64,000 bases of DNA from Chloroflexota bacterium (GTDB taxonomy: Bacteria > Chloroflexota > Limnocylindria > Limnocylindrales > CSP1-4), in the NCBI GenBank assembly GCA_919901745.1, contig CAKKPP010000025.1, forward strand, positions 55,371 to 119,370. The letters are read 5' to 3'. The position numbers and the translations under genes were made by a program. Under the pieces are notes generated by a model. The model was not told the DNA's origin. It saw only the letters and a program-made list of their open reading frames with translations, and made no database searches. The stretch's first letter is position 1; the number at the start of each line of letters is the position of its first letter. This document shows, piece after piece, positions 7,650 through 15,189 of this stretch.

Positions 7650-9407
7650 GTGGTGCGACCCATCCCGCCCCCGTTCGACCAGATCGTGGCCGGCCAGACG
7701 GCGACCATTCGAGCCGCCGGCACGACCCTCCTCAACCTTCGTCTGCTGACCAAGGACCTCGCTTTCAGCCACGAAGAGCGGGCAGCCTTCGGCCTGCGCG
7801 GCCTGCTCCCCGATCGGGTGACGACCATCGAGGAGCAGATGGAGCTCGAGCACGAGCACATCCGGCGCAAGGTTGACGACCTCGAGCGATACATCGGGCT
7901 CGCGGCGCTGCAGGACCGCAACGCGACGCTGTTCTACCGGCTCCTCGCCGAGCACATGGAGGAGTACCTCCCGATCGTCTACACACCGACGGTGGGACGC
8001 GCCTGCCAGGAGTTCAGCCACATCATTCGGCGCACGCGTGGGATCTGGATCACGCCGGCCGACGTGGACCGGGTCCCCGAGCTGTTGGCCGCGTCCCCGT
8101 TCGATGACGTCCGGCTGATCGTCGTGACCGACAACGAGCGGATCCTGGGACTCGGAGACCAGGGCGCCGGCGGGATGGCGATCCCCATTGGAAAGCTCGC
8201 GCTGTATACCGCGGCGTGCGGCATCCATCCGACGCTCACGCTGCCGGTCTCACTCGACGTGGGAACCGACAATGCGGCCCTGTTGCGCGACCCGCTGTAC
8301 CTGGGGCACCGCGCCCCTCGCCTGCGCGGGGCCGCCTACGACGCGCTGGTCGAGGCATTCGTCGCGGCCGTCCAGGATCGCTGGCCCGGCTGCCTGATCC
8401 AGTGGGAGGACTTCAAGCAGCACAACGCCCTGCGCATTCGCGATCGCTACCGCGACCGGGTCCCGTCCTTCAACGACGACATCCAGGGCACCGCCGCCGT
8501 GGTCGTCGGTGGCCTGCTTGCAGCCATGCGCTACCTCGGCACGGGCTGGGACGACCAGCGAATCGTCCTCGCCGGGGCCGGGGCCGCTGGACTCGGCATC
8601 GCCGCACTCATCCGCCAAGCGATGATTGCCGACGGCCTCGCCGAGGCGGCGGCCTCGAGCAGGCTGTTGCTCGTCGACTCGGCTGGGCTCATCCACGCCG
8701 GCCGCGCGGACCTCGATTCGGCGAAGCGGACGATGGCGCTGCCGGTCGAGGCGCTCGGTGAGCTCGGGCTCGGCCAAGCTCGCCGGCCGGGCGGCGGGAC
8801 GCATCCATCGCGCCGATCCGAGGATCTCCCCGGCCTCGAGGAGGTCGTGGCCGCCGTTCGCCCGACCGTGCTCATCGGCACGACCGGGACGCCGGGCACG
8901 TTCTCCGAGCGGGTGATTCGGGCCATGGCCGCCGGGACCGATCGCCCGATCGTGCTGCCGCTGTCCAACCCGACGTCGGTCGCCGAAGCGGTCCCGGCGG
9001 ATGTCCTGCGCTGGACGGAGGGCAGGGCCATCGTCGCGACCGGGTCGCCGTTCGGGCCCGTGACCTACCGGGCGATCCGCCATGAAGTCGGGCAGGCCAA
9101 TAACGTGTTCATCTTTCCGGGCGTCGGTCTCGGGGCGATCGTGTCCGAGGCCAGCGCCGTGAGCGACGCGATGTTCCTCGTTGCCGCCCGCACCCTGGCA
9201 TCGATGGTTACCGAGGAACGGCTCGCGTCCGGGGCCATCTATCCGCCGATCTCCGACCTTCGGGCGGTTTCGAGGGCGATCGCCATCGCCGTCATGGACG
9301 AGGCGATCCGCTCGGGCCGCGCCGGCCCGGGGACGGGCACCGATCCCGCCACGGAGATCGATGCGGCGATGTGGTGGCCGGCCTACGTGCCGTATCGGCG
9401 TGGTTGA
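7650..9407 (+). CDS. maeA: NAD(P)-dependent malic enzyme
   Basis: The enzyme oxidatively decarboxylates malate to pyruvate and CO2, linking the TCA cycle to pyruvate, and is cytoplasmic. At 585 residues it is the large malic-enzyme type. It has YTPTVG near residue 111 (catalytic tyrosine), GLGDQGAGGMAIPIGKL, the signature FNDDIQGTA near residue 274 and a Rossmann loop GAGAAGLG near residue 308. Product pyruvate connects to pyruvate phosphate dikinase encoded 6 kb away, a possible route to PEP. GTG 7650 or 7653 may be the true start; the latter suits a leaderless transcript. NAD versus NADP preference cannot be read safely. Confidence 0.94.
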   Translation: MVRPIPPPFDQIVAGQTATIRAAGTTLLNLRLLTKDLAFSHEERAAFGLRGLLPDRVTTIEEQMELEHEHIRRKVDDLERYIGLAALQDRNATLFYRLLAEHMEEYLPIVYTPTVGRACQEFSHIIRRTRGIWITPADVDRVPELLAASPFDDVRLIVVTDNERILGLGDQGAGGMAIPIGKLALYTAACGIHPTLTLPVSLDVGTDNAALLRDPLYLGHRAPRLRGAAYDALVEAFVAAVQDRWPGCLIQWEDFKQHNALRIRDRYRDRVPSFNDDIQGTAAVVVGGLLAAMRYLGTGWDDQRIVLAGAGAAGLGIAALIRQAMIADGLAEAAASSRLLLVDSAGLIHAGRADLDSAKRTMALPVEALGELGLGQARRPGGGTHPSRRSEDLPGLEEVVAAVRPTVLIGTTGTPGTFSERVIRAMAAGTDRPIVLPLSNPTSVAEAVPADVLRWTEGRAIVATGSPFGPVTYRAIRHEVGQANNVFIFPGVGLGAIVSEASAVSDAMFLVAARTLASMVTEERLASGAIYPPISDLRAVSRAIAIAVMDEAIRSGRAGPGTGTDPATEIDAAMWWPAYVPYRRG

Positions 9408-9560
9408 CGTCGGCCGAGACAGGGTTTGGCCTGTGCGTCCCGGCATAGCGCTGAACCCGTCGTCCGCGGGCCCGTGCGCCGGGATGATGACCCGATCTTC
9501 TCACTTGACCCGCGCCGGTCGATCGAGAGAATGACGTCCCCTGACGCGTCTGGAGCACCC

Positions 9561-11873
9561 GTGACCGCTCGCGCGATGTCGTTCGCCCGCCCAATCCTCG
9601 ATACAGCCGTCCCATTTGCCGTTCCGATCGGCCTGTCGGCGTTCCTGTTGTTCAGCGTCCAGCCCCTCGTGGGTCGACTCATGCTGCCCGTGTTCGGAGG
9701 GACGCCCGCAGTGTGGGCCACGTCGCTGTTCTTCTTCCAGGGTGTCCTCCTCGCCGGGTATGTGTACGGCCATCTATCCGTCACCCGGCTGGGCCGCTGG
9801 GGGCCCCCGCTGCACGTCGTCCTCGCCGTCGGGGCCCTGATCAGCCTGCTCGCGGCTCCGAGCGAGATCGGCGGTGCTCGAATCGATGTCATTCCGCCCG
9901 GGCTCGACCTCGTCAGGATCCTGTTCATCGTGGTTGGCCTCCCGGCGCTCGTCCTGACGACCACGACGCCGCTCGTGTCCGGCTGGTTCGAGGCCGCGCG
10001 GCATCGATCGGACGGGGATCCGTACTGGCTCTACGCCCTGAGCAACGGCGGCTCGCTGCTGGCCCTCCTAGCCTATCCGCTCCTCATTGAGCCGCGCCTG
10101 CCGCTGTCGACGCAGCGTGGGTTGTGGGCCCTGGGCTACGCGGCCCTGATCGTCCTGCTGGTCGGCGCGGCCGCGCGGGCACTCCCGGCCATCCGCGACC
10201 GGGCGGCCGAACGCGCGGCCGAACGCGAGGCCGCACGAGAGGCCGCACGAACGACCGGGTTAGCGGTGGGACAGGCCCGGGGCACATCGACCGCCACTTC
10301 CTTGACGTCCATTGCGTGGCGTCGGCGCGCGCGCTGGCTCCTCCTGGCCGCCGTCCCGTCCGGGCTGCTGTCGGCAGTCACGACGTTCATCGCCACGGAC
10401 CTCGTATCGGCACCGCTGTTGTGGGTGGCGCCGCTATCGATCTACCTCGTCTCGTTCGTCATCGCGTTCTCCCCGCGCGGCGGCCGATGGGTGGGCCGGG
10501 CCGTTCGTGCGGCGCCGGCGATGGTCACCCTGCTCTGGGTCCCCTACGGGTCCGCCGGGGGTTGGCCGATCGTTGCCATCCTCGCCATGGAGCTGGCCGC
10601 GTTCGGCATCGTCGCAACGGCCCTGCACGGACGCCTGGCCGAAGATCGGCCGGATCCGTCGCGACTCACCGAGTTCTACCTGATTCTTGCCCTCGGTGGC
10701 GCCCTCGCGAGCGCGTTCGTTGCGCTTGTCGCGCCGGCCGTGTTTCCGGGGGTCTGGGAGTATCCGCTCCTGCTGGTCGGGGCCCTGGCCGGTCTCGCGC
10801 TGGTCACGACCGCGCCGGCACGGCGCCCGGGACCGGGCCGCGGCCTGAACTTCAGCCCGTTTGTCCACGGAGTTCGGGGCCGCATGGCACCGTACGGGGC
10901 GGCGGCGCTCGCCTTGATCGCAGCGCTTCTTGGAACCGGATCGATCGCCGCCGAGGCCGGTGCTCGCTGGCTCCTCGTCGGCGCGCTTGTCCTCGCGCTG
11001 GGTGCCCGACCATGGTTCCTGGCGCTCACGACGGCCTTCGTTCTCGGGCTGGCCACCTTCGTCCTGCAGCCGCCGGCGGTCTTCCGGGATCGCAGCTTCT
11101 TCGGGGTGACCCAGGTCCTCGTGTCGCGAGACGGTCAACTCACGCTCCTGATGAACGGGACGACGGTGCATGGCTCGCAGGCGACGGATCCGGCGCGTCA
11201 CGGGATACCGCTCAGCTACTACGCTCAGTCCGGGCCGGCCGGCGACCTGTTTGCGATTGCCGGAGAACGCCGCGCCGAGGCGCTCAATGTCGGCGTGGCC
11301 GGTCTGGGCGGCGGAGCGCTGGCAACCTACGTGGACGACTCGACGACGATGACGTTCTTCGAGATCGACCCGATCGTGATCGCGGTCGCCTCGGACGCGC
11401 GATACTTCACGTACCTCGGCGACGCCGTGAATCGGCCGACGATCGTGGAGGGCGATGCGCGCCGATCCCTTGAACGTGAACCGGATGGGCGGTTCGACCT
11501 GTTGATCATGGATGCCTTTTCCTCGGACGCGGTCCCGGTCCATCTCCTGACGGTCGAAGCGATCGCGGACGAGCGACGCACGGTGACCTTCGACGGGATC
11601 CTCGCCTTCCACATCTCGAATCGCTACTACGACCTCGCCCCGGCGATTGCAGCCGGTGTCGGAACAACGGGGTTGACGGTCCTCGAGAAACACCACGATC
11701 CGGGCATCGTGCGGGAGCCCGGTGAGCTCCCGTCGCGATGGCTGGCGGCAACCCGAAGCGAAGCGACGCTGGACGCCTTGCGGACCGCAGGATGGGCACC
11801 CGTCCGGGCAGCCGACGACGCCTTCACCGATAACTACGCCGACTTGCTCGGGTATCTGTACGTCGCCCAATGA
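9561..11873 (+). CDS. MFS-like membrane / spermidine synthase fusion protein
   Basis: The 770-residue protein has many hydrophobic segments in the first 500 or so residues, beginning with an N-terminal motif typical of 'fused MFS/spermidine synthase' proteins (LFSVQPLVGRLMLPVFGG). A cytoplasmic-type Rossmann methyltransferase/aminopropyltransferase domain follows: GLGGGALATYV near 576, EIDP near 600 and DAFSSDAVP near 650. Family members are annotated as spermidine synthases, but the substrate of the membrane-fused forms is unproven. I chose GTG 9561 because GGAG lies five bases upstream; an in-frame ATG at 9531 would add ten residues but lacks a proper ribosome-binding site. It is ATGA-coupled to the next gene. 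Confidence 0.85.
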   Translation: MTARAMSFARPILDTAVPFAVPIGLSAFLLFSVQPLVGRLMLPVFGGTPAVWATSLFFFQGVLLAGYVYGHLSVTRLGRWGPPLHVVLAVGALISLLAAPSEIGGARIDVIPPGLDLVRILFIVVGLPALVLTTTTPLVSGWFEAARHRSDGDPYWLYALSNGGSLLALLAYPLLIEPRLPLSTQRGLWALGYAALIVLLVGAAARALPAIRDRAAERAAEREAAREAARTTGLAVGQARGTSTATSLTSIAWRRRARWLLLAAVPSGLLSAVTTFIATDLVSAPLLWVAPLSIYLVSFVIAFSPRGGRWVGRAVRAAPAMVTLLWVPYGSAGGWPIVAILAMELAAFGIVATALHGRLAEDRPDPSRLTEFYLILALGGALASAFVALVAPAVFPGVWEYPLLLVGALAGLALVTTAPARRPGPGRGLNFSPFVHGVRGRMAPYGAAALALIAALLGTGSIAAEAGARWLLVGALVLALGARPWFLALTTAFVLGLATFVLQPPAVFRDRSFFGVTQVLVSRDGQLTLLMNGTTVHGSQATDPARHGIPLSYYAQSGPAGDLFAIAGERRAEALNVGVAGLGGGALATYVDDSTTMTFFEIDPIVIAVASDARYFTYLGDAVNRPTIVEGDARRSLEREPDGRFDLLIMDAFSSDAVPVHLLTVEAIADERRTVTFDGILAFHISNRYYDLAPAIAAGVGTTGLTVLEKHHDPGIVREPGELPSRWLAATRSEATLDALRTAGWAPVRAADDAFTDNYADLLGYLYVAQ

Positions 11874-12670
11874 TCGAGCGCGGCCGCCGACTGCGAGCCC
11901 GGATCGCGCGACCGGTCCTGATCGGACTGATGATCGTCCTTGCGGTCCTGATCGTCATCGAGACCATCGAGCTCTTCGGCATCATCGGGCACGAGAAAAC
12001 CATCGGCGGCGACCTGCGCTATTACCGCTTCGTGGCAGAGCGCTGGCTCGAGACGGGTGTCTATTACACCCCGGACCAGTTGTCGGCGCCCTTCGTGGTC
12101 CGGGCGCTCGTCCACAACCTGTACCCGCCGCACGCCCTCTACCTGTTCATTCCATTCGTCTACCTGCCGGACGCCCTGTGGTGGGGCGTCCCATTCGTGA
12201 TCGTCGGCTACGTGGTCTGGTGGTGTCGACCCACGCTGTCGGGATGGCTGCTGCTCGTCGTGATCATGGCCCTCCCCAAGACCGTGGCCCAGCTCATCGT
12301 CGGCAATACCGACATGTGGGTCACCTGCGTCGTGGCCGGGGCGGTCCGCTGGTCGTGGCCGGGCGTTCTCATGAGCTTCAAACCGTCGTTGGCCTTCCTG
12401 GCCGCGATCGGAGTTCGCTCGAGGTCGTGGTGGATCGCCCTCCTGGCGTTGGGGCTTGTCAGCGTGCCCCTGTGGTCGCTGTGGTTCGACTACTCGGTGG
12501 TCGTGCGCAACTCGAGCGCCGACCTCTCGTACTCGCTGGGCAATCTGCCCTTCTTCCTCCTCCCGATCGCGGCCTGGCTCATGTCATCGCGGAGGGGCGA
12601 CGCGTCGTTGTGGCATTGGATGCGGCAACTCCTCGGCCGGGATCGACGCGCCGAAGGTCCTGCGGCATGA
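11870..12670 (+). CDS. Polytopic membrane protein, glycosyltransferase-87-like
   Basis: This is a 266-residue integral membrane protein with about seven hydrophobic segments. A loop between helices 1 and 2 (GGDLRYYRFVAERWLETG, then YTPDQLSAPF and NLYPPH) resembles the first extracytoplasmic loop of GT87/DUF2029 polyprenol-phosphate-mannose-dependent glycosyltransferases. The protein is shorter than typical members (about 400 residues), so catalytic function is uncertain. The start ATG overlaps the preceding stop (ATGA) and its stop overlaps the next start, making it the middle gene of a translationally coupled trio. Confidence 0.7.
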   Translation: MIERGRRLRARIARPVLIGLMIVLAVLIVIETIELFGIIGHEKTIGGDLRYYRFVAERWLETGVYYTPDQLSAPFVVRALVHNLYPPHALYLFIPFVYLPDALWWGVPFVIVGYVVWWCRPTLSGWLLLVVIMALPKTVAQLIVGNTDMWVTCVVAGAVRWSWPGVLMSFKPSLAFLAAIGVRSRSWWIALLALGLVSVPLWSLWFDYSVVVRNSSADLSYSLGNLPFFLLPIAAWLMSSRRGDASLWHWMRQLLGRDRRAEGPAA

Positions 12671-13782
12671 GCGATCACGCCACCGTGAACGCCGCCGTCC
12701 TGGAACGGCCGGGGGCGCCGCTGGCGATCGAACGACTTGTCCTTGCGCCCCCCAGGCCGGGCGAGGTCAGGGTACGGATGCTGGCATCGGGCGTCTGTCA
12801 TTCCGATCTCCACGTCCGTGACGGCGACTGGGAGCGTCCCGGCCCCATCGTCATGGGTCATGAGGGTGCCGGGCTGGTCGAGGCCGTAGGCCGCGGGGTG
12901 GAATCTCCGCGGGTCGGCGACACCGTCGCGCTGGCCTGGCTGATCCCGTGCGGAACGTGCCGATCGTGCCGCAGCGGACGAACCTGGGAGTGCCCGGTGT
13001 CACCGTCGTACCGACACCAGATGCTTGACGGCACGACGCGCTTCCGACGGCCCGGGGGTGATCCGGTCCTCGCCTATTGCGCGATCTCCACGATGGCGGA
13101 GGCGGCCGTCGTGCCGGCCCTCGCCGCAATTCCCATCCCTGAGGGCCTGGACCCGGCGGCCGCCGCGCTGATCGGGTGCTGCGTTGCCACCGGCGTCGGC
13201 GCCGTGACCAAGACCGCAGCCGTACCGCGGGGAGCGACGGTCGCGGTCATCGGCCTGGGCGGCGTGGGCCTGTCGTGCGTCATGGGCGCGGTCCTCGCCG
13301 GGGCGATCCGCATCGTGGTCGTGGACCGAGTGCCCGCCAAGCTCGAGCTTGCCCGCGAGCTCGGCGCAACCGATGTTGTTCTCGCGGACGATGTCCCGGC
13401 CAGCTCGCTCGCGGCGCTCCGCGACGCCACCGACGGTGGTCCCGACTTTGTCTTCGAGGCGATCGGGCTGCCGGCGACCGTCGAGTTGGCGATCGGCGCG
13501 CTGCCCGTGGGTGGAACGGCGGTGCTGGTCGGGATGACCCCGTATGGCGTGTGCGCGTCCTTCGAGGTGTTTCCGTTCGTCGACGGCAGCCGACGGATCC
13601 TCGGCTCGAACTATGGGTTCGCCGAACCGCCGATCGACTTTCCGAGGTACGCACGACTGGCCCTCGACGGCCGCCTCCCCATCGAGCGACTGGTTGATCG
13701 CCGGATCTCGCTCGGTGACGTCGAGGACGCCTTCGACCGGATGCGCCGGGGGGAGGGCGTTCGCCAGGTCATCGTGTTCTGA
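12667..13782 (+). CDS. Zinc-dependent alcohol dehydrogenase (class III/arylalcohol-type MDR)
   Basis: This medium-chain dehydrogenase of 371 residues oxidises an alcohol or reduces an aldehyde with NAD(P). It has the catalytic zinc ligand Cys44 in SGVCHSD, GHEGAG near residue 64, the four-cysteine structural zinc loop (CGTCRSCRSGRTWEC) and the Rossmann motif GLGGVGLS near residue 197. The layout is closest to the long-chain Zn-ADHs acting on aryl alcohols, S-hydroxymethyl thiols or similar substrates. The substrate is unknown. The ATG overlaps the upstream stop. The tail converges on the MFS gene. Confidence 0.9.
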   Translation: MSDHATVNAAVLERPGAPLAIERLVLAPPRPGEVRVRMLASGVCHSDLHVRDGDWERPGPIVMGHEGAGLVEAVGRGVESPRVGDTVALAWLIPCGTCRSCRSGRTWECPVSPSYRHQMLDGTTRFRRPGGDPVLAYCAISTMAEAAVVPALAAIPIPEGLDPAAAALIGCCVATGVGAVTKTAAVPRGATVAVIGLGGVGLSCVMGAVLAGAIRIVVVDRVPAKLELARELGATDVVLADDVPASSLAALRDATDGGPDFVFEAIGLPATVELAIGALPVGGTAVLVGMTPYGVCASFEVFPFVDGSRRILGSNYGFAEPPIDFPRYARLALDGRLPIERLVDRRISLGDVEDAFDRMRRGEGVRQVIVF

Positions 13783-13828
13783 CCGCCGCCTGGTCGTGCG
13801 CGGCGACATCGGTGGTGCGCAGAGGACA

Positions 13829-15130
13829 TCAGCCGTCGCGCGGCCGGAGCGACCGTCGGTGTGCGGCCAACTCCGGAAACCAACGCGCGACAACGACGAC
13901 GCCGAGCAGGCACAGCAGACCCCCGGACAGCACGGACAGCTGCGGACCGACCACGGAGGCAACCGCGGCCGCCTCGATGTCGCCGATCCGCGGGCCGCTG
14001 GTGACGACGAGGAGGTGAATGGACGTCACCCGCCCGCGCAGGTTGTCGGGCGTCGATAGCTGGGTGATCGTGCCGCGCAGGACCGCGGACAGGACGTCGG
14101 CGGCCCCGGCAAGCGCGAGCATCACCAGCGCCACGATGAACATGACGCCCGGAGCGTCGGCCGCGAGGATGCAGGCGATGCCGAAGCCCGTGATCGCGGC
14201 GCCCCACGCCGCGACCATGACGATCACGGTCCCTCCGATCCGCACCACCCGGGTGATCCAGCCCGACGTCAGCGCACCGACGAAGGCGCCGGCGGCCGGA
14301 GCGGCGGCCAGGAGACCGAACCCGGTGGGCCCGGCATCGAAGACATCGAGCGCCAGGATCGGGAACAGCGATGCGGGCATCCCGAAGATCATCGCGTTCA
14401 GGTCGATGGCGAAGGTCGAGAGAATGACCCGTTGCGACCGGACAAAGACGAACCCCTCCCGGATCGCCTGGAGCCCCGGGCGGGCCGCGCCGGCGAGCGG
14501 GCGCAACGGCCGAATCGCCAGCAGCGCGACGATCGAAGCGGTGAACGAGGCGGCGTCGACAGCGTACGCGGCGGCGAGGCCGATCGTCGCAATGAGGAGG
14601 CCGCCGATTGCCGGACCGGCGATCGATGCCACCTGGAAGTTCAACTGGTTCAGGGCGATCGCCGCGGACAGTCGTTCCGGCGGCACGAGGCGCGGGATGG
14701 CCGACGCGCGCGTGGGTTGATCGATGGCGCCGACGGACGCGTGGACGAACGCCAGCCCCAGGATCAGGCCGAGCGACGGGGTCGGGAGCATCGCCACGGC
14801 AGCGAGCGCCGCGCTCGAAAGGGCGAGTCCGACCTGGGTGACGATCAGGAGTCTGCGCCGATCGAATGCATCGGCGAGCGAACCCGCCCCGATCGAGAAT
14901 GCCAGGATGGCGATGAGCTGGACCGTTGTGAGGGCCGCGACGGCGAGCGTCGAGCCGGTCAGGACGTAGACCTGGAACGGAAGGGCAACCCTGGTGATGT
15001 TGGTCCCCACCGACGAGACGACCTGGCCGCCCCAGATCAGCCGGTAGTCGCGGTCATGCCGAAGCGGGCCGACGTCGAGCAGGACTCCGCGGACGCGACC
15101 ATGTGAGCGCGGAGCGTCCGGCAACGCCAT
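13829..15130 (-). CDS. Major facilitator superfamily exporter (EntS/MFS_3-like)
   Basis: This 433-residue integral membrane protein has about twelve predicted transmembrane segments, starting near residue 30. Its N-terminal sequence (LRHDRDYRLIWGGQVVSSVG) and the loop GSLADAFDRRRLL between helices 2 and 3 are characteristic of the MFS_3 group that includes the enterobactin exporter EntS. It probably exports a small molecule by proton antiport; no substrate can be inferred. It lies 59 bases downstream of ppdK on the same strand and may be read through from it. The predicted start is the ATG at 15130. Confidence 0.87.
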   Translation of the reverse strand: MALPDAPRSHGRVRGVLLDVGPLRHDRDYRLIWGGQVVSSVGTNITRVALPFQVYVLTGSTLAVAALTTVQLIAILAFSIGAGSLADAFDRRRLLIVTQVGLALSSAALAAVAMLPTPSLGLILGLAFVHASVGAIDQPTRASAIPRLVPPERLSAAIALNQLNFQVASIAGPAIGGLLIATIGLAAAYAVDAASFTASIVALLAIRPLRPLAGAARPGLQAIREGFVFVRSQRVILSTFAIDLNAMIFGMPASLFPILALDVFDAGPTGFGLLAAAPAAGAFVGALTSGWITRVVRIGGTVIVMVAAWGAAITGFGIACILAADAPGVMFIVALVMLALAGAADVLSAVLRGTITQLSTPDNLRGRVTSIHLLVVTSGPRIGDIEAAAVASVVGPQLSVLSGGLLCLLGVVVVARWFPELAAHRRSLRPRDG

Positions 15131-15189
15131 GGTCGCCCGGGGACCTCAGCTCGGACGGCAGGGATTCTGGGCGCGGCTCGGTGGGTGGC

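Noticed and set aside
13784..13805. Hairpin CGCCGC/GCGGCG between the convergent ADH and MFS genes
   Set aside because: Six base pairs, ten-base loop and no T-tract; at this GC content it is easily a chance event.
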